From Flavobacterium sp. I-STPP5a (GTDB lineage Bacteria > Bacteroidota > Bacteroidia > Flavobacteriales > Flavobacteriaceae), in assembly GCF_009764685.1 (NCBI RefSeq), contig NZ_VHLM01000057.1, positions 62,001 to 126,000 of the forward strand: a stretch of 64,000 nt of DNA. The letters run 5' to 3'. This document shows positions 36,464 to 44,911 of this stretch, piece by piece. Position 1 is the stretch's first letter, and each line of letters opens with the position of its first letter. Made by a program: the position numbers and the translations under genes. The notes beneath the pieces are model-generated. The model saw nothing but the letters and a program-made list of their open reading frames with translations, was not told the DNA's origin and searched no databases.

Positions 36464-36907
36464 TTATTTTCGGCGAGTATCAATTAAATGAATGATTTTC
36501 CAATTTGAAGTTACTGCAATCTGATCTTTAAACAAAGTGAATGAATTAACTCCTTTGTGACTCAGTTTACCGTTACTGTAAAATTCATAAGGTGTCCATA
36601 CGTGGGCTAAACTTCCTTCTATTTGAACTGAATAAGACAATATTTTTTCATGAAATACAGTTCCTTTTGGAATATTGGCTATTGCTATAAAAAACGCATC
36701 TGGATCGCTATTCTCTAATTAAGCACTTCCTTCTTTCTCTGAAATGGTTTCTAAAATCATTTTTTTATCACAAAGAGATTTTAACGTCATTGTATCTTTG
36801 GCATGAAAAGCCAAGAAAAATTTTTCAATTGCATTTTGCGCTTCCTTATTTTGTGCTTGAATACAGTTACTTACAGTTAGAAATAATAATACAATAATAG
36901 TTCTCAT
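36464..36907 (-). pseudogene. NTF2/SnoaL-like secreted protein gene with an in-frame stop
   Basis: The N-terminal part (MRTIIVLLFLTVSNCIQAQ signal peptide, then NAIEKFFLAFHAKDTMTLKS) ends at a TAA (36719-36721). Reading on in the same frame gives 84 more codons of matching protein (LENSDPDAFFIAI, AHVWTPYEFYSNGKLSHKGV, NWKIIHLIDTRRK) before a final TAA at 36464. The whole thing looks like a normal signal-peptide NTF2-like (DUF4440/SnoaL-type) protein of about 147 residues interrupted by one nonsense change, for example AAA to TAA after EKEGSA. No frameshift is needed. It could be a recent pseudogene or a sequencing error. The start ATG at 36907 fits the signal peptide better than the one at 36937. 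Confidence 0.75.
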
Positions 36908-37006
36908 AGCAGATGATTTACGAGTTTTTGAATACAAAAACTTTAGTTAGACATTAAAGAATAAAAATATTCATTTTAGTACCTTTACAAACTTAAATAT
37001 AAAATT

Positions 37007-37825
37007 ATGTCTGTAGCTAAAAAAGATTATAAAAGAATTACAACTAAATCGTTGATTGAAATGAAAGCCAATGGCGAAAAAATTTCAATGCTAACAGCTT
37101 ATGATTTTACAATGGCAAAAATTGTAGATACCGCAGGAATTGATGTGATTCTTGTAGGTGATTCGGCATCAAATGTAATGGCGGGTCATGAAACTACATT
37201 GCCAATTACACTTGACCAAATGATTTACCATGCTTCATCTGTAGTACGCGCCATAGAAAGAGCACTTGTTGTGGTTGATTTACCCTTTGGTAGTTATCAA
37301 TCAGACCCAAAAGAAGCCTTACGATCTGCTATTAGAATCATGAAAGAAAGCGGTGGTCATGCTGTTAAACTTGAAGGCGGTAAAGAAATTAAAGACTCTA
37401 TAAAAAAAATATTGAATGCTGGAATTCCGGTTATGGGACATTTAGGTCTTACGCCGCAATCAATTTATAAATTTGGTACATATACCGTTCGAGCCAAAGA
37501 AGAAGAAGAAGCGGACAAACTAATTGAGGATGCTAAATTACTTGAAAAATTAGGCTGTTTTGCATTAGTTCTTGAAAAAATACCAGCTCATTTAGCCGAA
37601 AAAGTAGCGCAAAGCATTTCTATTCCGGTTATCGGTATTGGTGCAGGCGGTGGTGTAGACGGTCAAGTACTGGTAATTCATGACATGCTAGGGATGAATA
37701 ATGAATTTAGTCCACGTTTTTTAAGACGCTATATGGATTTATACAAAGAAATGACAGCTGCAATAGGGCAATATGTTACGGATGTAAAGTCAAGTGATTT
37801 CCCTAATGCAAACGAACAATATTAA
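37007..37825 (+). CDS. panB: 3-methyl-2-oxobutanoate hydroxymethyltransferase
   Basis: Adds a hydroxymethyl group from 5,10-methylene-THF to alpha-ketoisovalerate, giving ketopantoate, the first committed step of pantothenate/CoA synthesis. The 272-residue protein fits the family: [12 protein letters not shown] near the N-terminus, [20 protein letters not shown] (Asp metal ligand), VKLEGGKE and GHLGLTPQS, and [15 protein letters not shown]. All are PanB signatures. A TACCTTTA (36980-36987) just upstream is a probable -7 element. No other pan genes are in the window. Confidence 0.96.
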   Translation: MSVAKKDYKRITTKSLIEMKANGEKISMLTAYDFTMAKIVDTAGIDVILVGDSASNVMAGHETTLPITLDQMIYHASSVVRAIERALVVVDLPFGSYQSDPKEALRSAIRIMKESGGHAVKLEGGKEIKDSIKKILNAGIPVMGHLGLTPQSIYKFGTYTVRAKEEEEADKLIEDAKLLEKLGCFALVLEKIPAHLAEKVAQSISIPVIGIGAGGGVDGQVLVIHDMLGMNNEFSPRFLRRYMDLYKEMTAAIGQYVTDVKSSDFPNANEQY

Positions 37826-37852
37826 ATATAGACCACATAGATTATCAGACTA

Positions 37853-38021
37853 TTTAGATTGTTAGAATAAAAAAATGAAATGCATCGATTTAAAGATTTA
37901 GAAATTTGGAAAAAAAGTAGATTTTTTTGTTCAAAAATTTACACAGTGACTTCGTCTTTTCCTAACGAAGAAAAATTTGGACTAACAAAGTCTAACCAGT
38001 CTAAAAATCTAACAATCTAAA
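37853..38021. repeat. 14-bp inverted repeats enclosing a truncated IVP gene
   Basis: TTTAGATTGTTAGA (37853-37866) and its perfect reverse complement TCTAACAATCTAAA (38008-38021) bound a 169-bp segment between panB and the pseudouridine synthase gene. The right arm follows a related TCTAA-rich stretch. The enclosed frame is a four-helix-bundle (23S-IVP-type) remnant. The arrangement suggests a small mobile cassette. Confidence 0.7.
37880..38020 (+). pseudogene. Truncated four-helix-bundle (23S rRNA intervening-sequence type) protein
   Basis: A 46-residue frame beginning MHRFKDLEIWKKSRFFCSKI and continuing YTVTSSFPNEEKFGLTKS. This is the N-terminal helix of the S23/IVP four-helix-bundle family (F-x-D-L-x-V/I-W-x-x-A/S ... 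F-P-x-x-E-x-F/Y-G-L-T). The family is normally about 115-125 residues. Here the sequence stops after the first 38 conserved residues and runs into the TCTAA-rich right repeat arm (tail NQSKNLTI). It is a deletion remnant. IVP-type proteins occur inside rRNA intervening sequences and as free cassettes; their function is unknown. Confidence 0.72.
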
Positions 38022-38029
38022 ATATCCAA

Positions 38030-38719
38030 ATGAAAATAGTTTCTGATAAAAATAACTTACAAATTCTACACGAAGACAACCATTTAATTGTAGTGAACAA
38101 ACGTGTAGGCGATATTGTGCAAGGTGATAAAACGGGTGACAAACCTTTGTCTGATGTGGTTAAAGAATACATAAAAGATAAATACAATAAACCAGGTGAA
38201 GTATTTCTAGGAGTGGTACATAGGCTTGACAGACCTACAACAGGAATTGTAGTTTTTGCTAGAACCAGCAAAGCGTTGACTAGAATGAATGAGCTGTTTA
38301 GTAACCGAGAGACTCAAAAAACCTATTGGTGTGTGGTAAAAAACAAACCCTTACAGGATACGGATAAACTCGTGCACTATCTTAAAAGAAACGAAAAAAA
38401 CAACAGCTCAAAAGCACATTTAAAAGAAGTTCCTGATAGTAAACTAGCAAGTTTAGATTATAAAATTATTAAGGAACTCAATAATTATTATGCGTTAGAA
38501 ATAAATCTTCATACTGGCAGACACCATCAAATTAGAGCGCAACTCGCTGCCATAAATACGCCCATAAAAGGAGATTTAAAATATGGTTTTGACAGGAGCA
38601 ATCCAGACGGTGGCATTCATTTGCACGCCCGAAAATTAGTATTCACCCACCCAGTCTCTAAAGAAGTAACTACCATTATTGCTCCCACACCAGATGATGC
38701 TATATGGAATGCAATTTAA
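38030..38719 (+). CDS. RluA-family pseudouridine synthase
   Basis: A 229-residue enzyme that isomerises uridine to pseudouridine in RNA. The catalytic signature HRLDRPTTGIVVFARTSKAL contains the essential Asp. The N-terminal part (ILHEDNHLIVVNKRVGDIVQ) and the LHTGRHHQIRAQLA motif fit the RluA/RluC/RluD group. It lacks the N-terminal S4 domain of RluC/RluD and is closer to the short single-domain forms. The target RNA cannot be told. It starts 9 bp after the right arm of an inverted repeat that separates it from panB. Confidence 0.92.
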   Translation: MKIVSDKNNLQILHEDNHLIVVNKRVGDIVQGDKTGDKPLSDVVKEYIKDKYNKPGEVFLGVVHRLDRPTTGIVVFARTSKALTRMNELFSNRETQKTYWCVVKNKPLQDTDKLVHYLKRNEKNNSSKAHLKEVPDSKLASLDYKIIKELNNYYALEINLHTGRHHQIRAQLAAINTPIKGDLKYGFDRSNPDGGIHLHARKLVFTHPVSKEVTTIIAPTPDDAIWNAI

Positions 38720-38861
38720 TAAGCAGCATATTTATACAAGGAGTAACAAAATTTACTTTTTAGCTACTAACAGTACATAAAGAGTCTAGTTAGTTTATTT
38801 GTTTAGCTAATTATACGATATCTTATTCTAAAAGAATACTGTAATATTTAAAATCTAAATT

Positions 38862-40187
38862 GTGAATCAATCTGACATAAGTACTCGTAAAGAATCTTTG
38901 AAAAAATTACTGCAAGTCATCATAAACCATGAAGAAGCAATAATAAAAGCTTTGTATGATGATTTTAAAAAACCTGCTTTTGAGGCTGTTTTAACTGAAA
39001 CTAATTATGTTATCAGCGACTTAAAAGAAACTATTAAAAATATAAATTCTTGGGCAAAGCCAAAAAAAGTTAGGTCTTCCATACTTAATTTTCCTTCCTC
39101 AGATTATATTTACAGTGAACCTTACGGACATGTTTTAATTTTAGCTCCTTGGAATTATCCGTTTCAGCTCGCCTTATGTCCTCTTGTAGCAGCTGTAGCC
39201 GCAGGAAATAGAGTAACACTAAAACCCTCTGAGCTTACTCCTAATACTTCACACATCATTTCAAAAATTATTAGTGAAGCCTTTGCCGTAAAAGATGTCG
39301 TTGTCATAACTGGCGATGCCACCGTGGCAACACAATTATTGAGCAAACGTTGGGATTATATCTTCTTTACAGGAAGTGTTTCTGTAGGGAAAATTGTTGC
39401 TCAAGCCGCTGCTGTTCATCTTACGCCAGTTACCTTAGAACTAGGAGGAAAAAGCCCTTGTATTGTAGATGAAACGGCTAATTTACAACTTAGCGCGCGC
39501 CGAATTGTATGGGGAAAAATCATCAATGCTGGACAAACCTGTGTAGCACCTGATTATATTTTGGTTCACCAAAAAGTAAAAAAAGAATTCACAACTTATT
39601 TGATTCAAGAAATTGAAAAAGCACTAGGTACAAATCCTGAGCAATCACCAGACTTTGCTCGAATTGTAAATTTAAAAAACTGGCAGCGATTAAATGATTT
39701 ATTAAGTAGTGAAACCATTTTATACGGAGGACAGACAAATAAAGACACGCTATACATTGCCCCTACTTTACTAGACGAGCCTAAAAGTACAAGTCCAGTA
39801 ATGAATGAGGAAATTTTTGGCCCTATATTACCTATCTTATCTTTCCAAAGTAAAACAGATTTAGAAAGAATAATCAAAAAATATGAAAAGCCATTAGCAC
39901 TATACATTTTTAGTACTAATAAATCATTCATTGATGAACTGCTACATAACTATTCTTTTGGTGGCGGTTGTGTCAATGATACCGTAGTACATCTGGTAAA
40001 CAATAGATTGCCGTTTGGTGGTGTGGGTCATTCCGGACTAGGTGCCTATCACGGAAAATTAAGTTTTGATATATTTTCACATAAAAAAGCAATTGTAAAG
40101 CGTGGTACTTGGCTTGATTTACCCATCCGCTATGCTCCGTACAATGAAAAACTAAAAATGATTCGGAAATTATTAAAACTGATTTAA
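38862..40187 (+). CDS. NAD(P)-dependent aldehyde dehydrogenase
   Basis: A 441-residue ALDH-superfamily enzyme of the class-3/YwdH type. The general base Glu is in VTLELGGKSP and the catalytic Cys in NAGQTCVAPDYILV. PWNYPFQLALCPLV and FTGSVSVGKIV form the cofactor site, and the C-terminal LPFGGVGHSG is intact. The start is the GTG at 38862, because an in-frame TAA lies at 38856-38858. Relatives usually have about 15-20 more N-terminal residues, so the N-terminus may be slightly truncated or the start is unusual. It probably oxidises fatty or aromatic aldehydes in the cytoplasm. Confidence 0.88.
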   Translation: MNQSDISTRKESLKKLLQVIINHEEAIIKALYDDFKKPAFEAVLTETNYVISDLKETIKNINSWAKPKKVRSSILNFPSSDYIYSEPYGHVLILAPWNYPFQLALCPLVAAVAAGNRVTLKPSELTPNTSHIISKIISEAFAVKDVVVITGDATVATQLLSKRWDYIFFTGSVSVGKIVAQAAAVHLTPVTLELGGKSPCIVDETANLQLSARRIVWGKIINAGQTCVAPDYILVHQKVKKEFTTYLIQEIEKALGTNPEQSPDFARIVNLKNWQRLNDLLSSETILYGGQTNKDTLYIAPTLLDEPKSTSPVMNEEIFGPILPILSFQSKTDLERIIKKYEKPLALYIFSTNKSFIDELLHNYSFGGGCVNDTVVHLVNNRLPFGGVGHSGLGAYHGKLSFDIFSHKKAIVKRGTWLDLPIRYAPYNEKLKMIRKLLKLI

Positions 40188-40242
40188 AAGTATTTAACCT
40201 TAAAACTAAACATTAATTAATAACCATTAACCTAATTATAAA

Positions 40243-41040
40243 ATGAATGCAAATGTAAAAAAACGTATTGATGAAATTAAATCACAAGGCTACAATATAG
40301 ATTTTGGCGATGTATTTAATCAAACTATAGAAAACTATAAAAAAATTGCTATGTATGGCGGTCTTGTACTTTTTATGTTTTTTGTTGTTTTTGTATTAGG
40401 TCTTAGTGGCATTTTTTCAGTGATTTTTGGAACCGATGAAGCTTTAACAATTTTAAAATCAGAAGATTTTAAACCTGAAAATTTAGATCTTTATGGCTTA
40501 TTAATTTTATCCTTAATAAGTATTGCCATTGGCACATTAGTAAGTCCTTTTATAGCTGGATTATTTAAAATGGCTCATAACGCAGATAAAGATGAAGAAT
40601 TTCATGTATCAACCATGTTTCATTATTACAAATCACCGTATTTTCAGGAGATTGTTATTGCTACATTTTTACTAAGTGTTTTAGACAGCTTGATCCGTGG
40701 AGCTCTAAACTATGTAGAAATACCTTTGTTAGGAGCTGTAATATCAGTTATAATTTCATTATTTACGTTTTTAACTATTCCTTTAATAATTTTTGGAAAT
40801 TTAAAAGCTATTAATGCTATAGAAAGTAGTGTAATTGTTGTGGCTAAACAACCACTTATATTATTTGCTCTCTTGATTGTTGGGATAATAGCTGTAATCT
40901 TAGGGATTTTTGGCTGTTGTATTGGGATTCTTTTTACCATTCCTTTTATATACGCTATGATTTTTGTAATTTACAAATACATTATTGGTTTTCCTGAAAA
41001 TATAGAAGAGGAAGTACCTACAAATTTTGAATCTTTTTAA
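40243..41040 (+). CDS. Integral membrane protein, function unknown
   Basis: A 265-residue protein with about six hydrophobic segments (around 35-65, 88-110, 130-155, 165-190, 205-240). The N-terminal MNANVKKRIDEIKSQGYNIDFG region precedes the first one. Similar flavobacterial proteins have often carried a wrong 'beta-carotene monooxygenase' label. The layout is closer to the YciC/glycerophosphodiesterase-membrane-domain group of multi-pass proteins. No catalytic motif is visible. It is monocistronic and ends in a perfect palindromic terminator. Confidence 0.7.
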   Translation: MNANVKKRIDEIKSQGYNIDFGDVFNQTIENYKKIAMYGGLVLFMFFVVFVLGLSGIFSVIFGTDEALTILKSEDFKPENLDLYGLLILSLISIAIGTLVSPFIAGLFKMAHNADKDEEFHVSTMFHYYKSPYFQEIVIATFLLSVLDSLIRGALNYVEIPLLGAVISVIISLFTFLTIPLIIFGNLKAINAIESSVIVVAKQPLILFALLIVGIIAVILGIFGCCIGILFTIPFIYAMIFVIYKYIIGFPENIEEEVPTNFESF

Positions 41041-41048
41041 TAAAAAAC

Positions 41049-41084
41049 AAAGCCAAAATTGATTTCGAAATCAATTTTGGCTTT
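41049..41084. terminator. 36-bp perfect palindrome after the membrane protein gene
   Basis: AAAGCCAAAATTGATTTC followed directly by its exact reverse complement, a full 18-bp dyad (41049-41084) nine bases after the stop. It serves as a terminator for the plus strand, and is equally good for anything arriving on the minus strand. Confidence 0.85.
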
Positions 41085-41248
41085 ATCAAATAAAACTAGC
41101 TATCTGTTTTTTTTATATTAAGTAAGCTATACTCATAATTGCAACAGCTAACTTAGAGCACTTGCAGTTATCCCATAAGTGTTTAAGGTCAAAAACCTAA
41201 ATTTGTCTTGAATAATATATATAAATAACCGTAGCGCAATAATTCTAA

Positions 41249-42160
41249 ATTGAATCTCTGCTACAAGCTAAATCTAATAAAATAAAGATAACAGTACCAT
41301 TTGCAGAGAATTAAATAAATCAATACCCAAAAGCAGTGCCTATTCTGGTGAATATAATACTTTAACCACCCAAAGAAAGAGGTGTAAACGACATAAAAAA
41401 AATATATTTTTTTATGTTAATACCAAGTTTTAAGAAAGCTATCTTCGGTAAAACAATCTTAAGTAAGTAAGGTTGGTGTTAATTTCAGAACGTCGGAAAT
41501 TAAAAGGTAAATTAATAGTTATTTATGAAACCATCCATAAAAGTATATGGGATTCAAAACATAGTAACTGAATCGAGCACAAACTTTTATGATATTTTAC
41601 CAAGAATTGAAACATGGTAAAAGCAACCAAAGAAGAAGTACTATAAAGGTCACTCCTGTAGCACATTTCAACCGTAAACATATACATGAGCGGCCAGCAG
41701 TTATTGAACAGAGAAAAAGAATTGGAGATTTGGAAACTGACTTGATATTAGGAAAAATCAATAAAACAGCCGTAATAGTCTTAAAAAAAAGAATTACGTT
41801 AATTACTATGGTAGATAAGTCTTAGAAAAAAAAATTACAAGTCCCCGAGAAAATAATTGAAAGACTTTCCAGATACAATTCCAGCAATATTAAAAAATCA
41901 ACTTTTGACAACGGGAAACAGTTTACTTGATATACTGAACTTGCATAGATATTCAATCTAAAAACATACTATATAACATCGTATACTTCGCAAAAAAATA
42001 GTTCAGTAAAAAACAAAATCAGTTTTATTGGACGCTTTTTTCCAAAGAAAACGGATTTGAGAAATGTAACTAACGAAAGAGTTAATTAAGTAGAATTTTC
42101 AATAAATAAGGTACCTCTTAGAAAATTCAATTACCTTAGTTCTATTGAAAATCCCAAAAA
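41249..42160 (+). pseudogene. Decayed IS30-family transposase
   Basis: Pieces of an IS30 transposase are recognisable in order but in different frames: the helix-turn-helix (IESLLQAKSNKIKI, then TICRELNKSIPKSSAYSGEYN), a middle part (ISERRKLKGKLI, ETIHKSIWDSK), the longest open piece at 41589-41825 (HERPAVIEQRKRIGDLETDL, the start of the DDE integrase core), then STFDNGKQFT (the second Asp, DNG motif) and RFFPKKTDLRNVTNERV. Several stops and frameshifts separate them, so it is not functional. Upstream, 41085-41248 shows no gene. Terminal inverted repeats and a target duplication could not be recognised. Confidence 0.8.
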
Positions 42161-42259
42161 TAAGTTAGTTACACTTATGATGTGAACACAGCGTTAAAAA
42201 ATTTTATAAAAAAATTTTAATCCCTACATTTGGAGTTAAAGGAATCATATATTTAAACA

Positions 42260-44791
42260 ATGTACAAAAAAAGCTATTTAATCAGTATTGTATTGCTAAT
42301 TTGTTTGCAAATCACAAATGCACAACAGCCTCAAAAACTTAATTCAGTTGAAATTTACAATCAAATTGAGAAACTCAATTTTCTAGGCTCAGTTTTATAC
42401 ATTGCTGCCCACCCTGATGATGAGAACACAAGACTTATTTCTTTTCTTGCCAATGATCAAAAGGCTCGCACTGCTTACCTGTCTTTAACCAGAGGAGATG
42501 GTGGACAAAATTTAATTGGTACACAATTACGAGAATTACTGGGTGTTATTCGAACACAAGAACTTATAGAAGCTAGAAAAATAGATGGTGGCGAACAATT
42601 TTTCTCGAGAGCGAATGATTTTGGATTCTCAAAAAATCCATCTGAGACCTTATCCATTTGGGAAAAAGAAAAAGTATTGGCTGATGTAATTTGGGCCATT
42701 CGAAAATTCCAACCAGATGTAATTGTAAATCGCTTTGATCACAGATCTCCGGGAACTACACACGGGCATCACACTGCATCAGCCATGTTAAGCGTTGAAA
42801 GTTTTAAGATGGCTAATGATCCAACTGTTTTTCCAGAGCAATTACAATTTGTAAAACCTTGGCAAACTAAAAGACAATTTTTTAATACTTCGTGGTGGTT
42901 TTATGGTACCATGGAAAAATTCAATGCTGCTGATAAAACCAATTTAATTAGCCTTCAAACGGGAACATATTATAGTAATCTCGGGAAATCAAACCAAGAA
43001 ATTGCTGCATTAAGTCGCAGTCGTCATCAATCGCAAGGTTTTGGTAGTACAGGTGCACGCGGCGAGGAGACTGAATATTTAGAATTCATAAATGGAGAAG
43101 CTTTAACCGATAAAAAATCTCTTTTTGAAGGTGTAGATACCTCATGGAATCGTGTCAAAGGAGGCGCTCCTATTGGCGAACTTCTCGCAATCATAGCAAA
43201 AGAATTTGATCACAAAAACCCATCGGCAAGTATTCCAAATTTGGCTAAAGCCTATACCATGATGCAAGTCTTAGAGCCTAATCAATGGTCACCGGTGAAA
43301 GCAGCCGCAATAAAAGAAATCATTGCAGCATGTGCCGGTTTATACCTAGAGGCAGTGTCCCAAAACCAAGAAGCAACTCCTGGAAGTACCGTAAAATTAA
43401 AACTGGAAGCAATAAATAGAAGTACAATTCCTATAGAGTTGATTAGTGTTAAAACAATACCAAATAATACCATTTCTAGTCAAAATCAAGATTTAAAATA
43501 CAACCAGCTCAAAACAATAAATCTAGATTTTAAACTTCCTGAAACCCTAAATTATACACAACCGTATTGGCTGCAAGAGGCGGGTACAACTGGAATGTAT
43601 ACTGTAAACGAACAAAATAAAAGAGGCCTTCCTGATATTTTAAGAGAAACGAAAATAGAATTTACTATGCTAATAAATGGAATTGAAATTCCATACGAGC
43701 GCACCATTGTTTACAAATACAATGATGACGTAAAAGGTGAAATATACAATTATCTTGATGTTGTTCCAGATGTAACAACTGCAATTACAGATAAGGTTTT
43801 GCTTTTTAAGGATACAAAAACTAAACAAGTAAGTGTTAAAATTAAAGCTGGTAAAGATAATATTAAAGGAAACTTACAGCTTGAACTTCCAAAAAACTGG
43901 ATTGTAATGCCTCAAAATATTCCGTTTTCATTTGAAAAAAAGGGAATGGAGCAAATTTTTTATTTTGATGTTACAGCTCCCAAAAAAGCAGAGGAAACAA
44001 TAGCCAAAAGTGTTGCAATCATTGATAATAAAAGATTTGATAAAGAACAAATTATCATTTCTTACGATCATATTACAAAACAGCAAGTACTACAAACTGC
44101 ATCTGCCAAATGTATCAAAACAGACTTAAAAACAAATGAAGAAAGAATTGCTTACATTATGGGTGCTGGAGATGAAGTCCCAAACAGCTTGACACAATTA
44201 GGATATAAAGTAACATTAATCAAAGCAGATGAAATTACACCCGAAAAGCTAGAAAAATTTGACGTTGTAATGACAGGAGTTAGAGCTTACAATACCATAA
44301 ACGCATTGGTTAACAAACAAGCAATCCTTTTTGATTTCGTAAAAAACGGAAAAACAATGATTGTTCAATATAATACCGCTGGTGATTTAGTAACTAATGA
44401 AATTGCACCTTATCCTTTAAAATTATCTCGAGATCGTGTCACTGAAGAAGATGCCGAAATACGATTTTTGGCTCCAAATCATCCCGTCATGAATTATCCA
44501 AATACAATAACGGAACAAGATTTTAAGGGTTGGAAACAAGAGCAAGGTTTATACTACCCAAATGAATTTGACAAGGCGTTTACCCCTATTTTTTCATCAA
44601 ATGATAAAGGAGAAACACCTAAAAATGGTGCGTTATTAATTGCGCCTTATGGCAAAGGACATTATGTATACACAGGCATTAGTTTTTTTAGGGAACTACC
44701 AGAAGGTGTTGCGGGTGCTTATAAATTAATCTCAAATATTATCTCTTTAAAGCCTTCGCAAACCATATCCATTCAAAACAACAAGCTCTAA
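42260..44791 (+). CDS. Exported PIG-L/LmbE-family deacetylase
   Basis: An 843-residue protein with a signal peptide (MYKKSYLISIVLLICLQITNA, mature from about 22). The N-terminal domain (about 35-270) is a PIG-L deacetylase: the zinc-binding AAHPDDENTR motif and THGHHTASAML supply the metal ligands. The C-terminal region has beta-sandwich segments and a final GATase-like domain (MGAGDEVPNSLTQLGYKV onward). Enzymes of this kind remove N-acetyl groups from GlcNAc-type sugars. It is followed by a 35-residue membrane protein and a sodium/solute symporter, suggesting breakdown and uptake of an N-acetylated sugar or glycan. This link is inferred from context. Confidence 0.88.
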   Translation: MYKKSYLISIVLLICLQITNAQQPQKLNSVEIYNQIEKLNFLGSVLYIAAHPDDENTRLISFLANDQKARTAYLSLTRGDGGQNLIGTQLRELLGVIRTQELIEARKIDGGEQFFSRANDFGFSKNPSETLSIWEKEKVLADVIWAIRKFQPDVIVNRFDHRSPGTTHGHHTASAMLSVESFKMANDPTVFPEQLQFVKPWQTKRQFFNTSWWFYGTMEKFNAADKTNLISLQTGTYYSNLGKSNQEIAALSRSRHQSQGFGSTGARGEETEYLEFINGEALTDKKSLFEGVDTSWNRVKGGAPIGELLAIIAKEFDHKNPSASIPNLAKAYTMMQVLEPNQWSPVKAAAIKEIIAACAGLYLEAVSQNQEATPGSTVKLKLEAINRSTIPIELISVKTIPNNTISSQNQDLKYNQLKTINLDFKLPETLNYTQPYWLQEAGTTGMYTVNEQNKRGLPDILRETKIEFTMLINGIEIPYERTIVYKYNDDVKGEIYNYLDVVPDVTTAITDKVLLFKDTKTKQVSVKIKAGKDNIKGNLQLELPKNWIVMPQNIPFSFEKKGMEQIFYFDVTAPKKAEETIAKSVAIIDNKRFDKEQIIISYDHITKQQVLQTASAKCIKTDLKTNEERIAYIMGAGDEVPNSLTQLGYKVTLIKADEITPEKLEKFDVVMTGVRAYNTINALVNKQAILFDFVKNGKTMIVQYNTAGDLVTNEIAPYPLKLSRDRVTEEDAEIRFLAPNHPVMNYPNTITEQDFKGWKQEQGLYYPNEFDKAFTPIFSSNDKGETPKNGALLIAPYGKGHYVYTGISFFRELPEGVAGAYKLISNIISLKPSQTISIQNNKL

Positions 44792-44800
44792 TTTATCACT

Positions 44801-44908
44801 ATGGAACCATTGAAACAAAAAACTTGGAAAAAAAATTATACATGGGTATTGGTGGCTAATGCTATCTACATTGCTATTTTTTGTCTTATTATGAAATTAT
44901 ACTCTTAA
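44801..44908 (+). CDS. Tiny membrane protein between PIG-L and symporter genes (35 aa)
   Basis: A 35-codon frame (MEPLKQKTWKKNYTWVLVAN onward) with a basic N-terminus and one hydrophobic helix (about 14-32, WVLVANAIYIAIFCLIM). It lies 9 bp after the PIG-L stop and 3 bp before the symporter ATG, so it is within the operon. Short single-pass partners occur next to some sodium/solute symporters, and a structural or regulatory role for the transporter is a reasonable inference. No homology can be claimed from reading alone. Confidence 0.65.
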   Translation: MEPLKQKTWKKNYTWVLVANAIYIAIFCLIMKLYS

Positions 44909-44911
44909 ACT

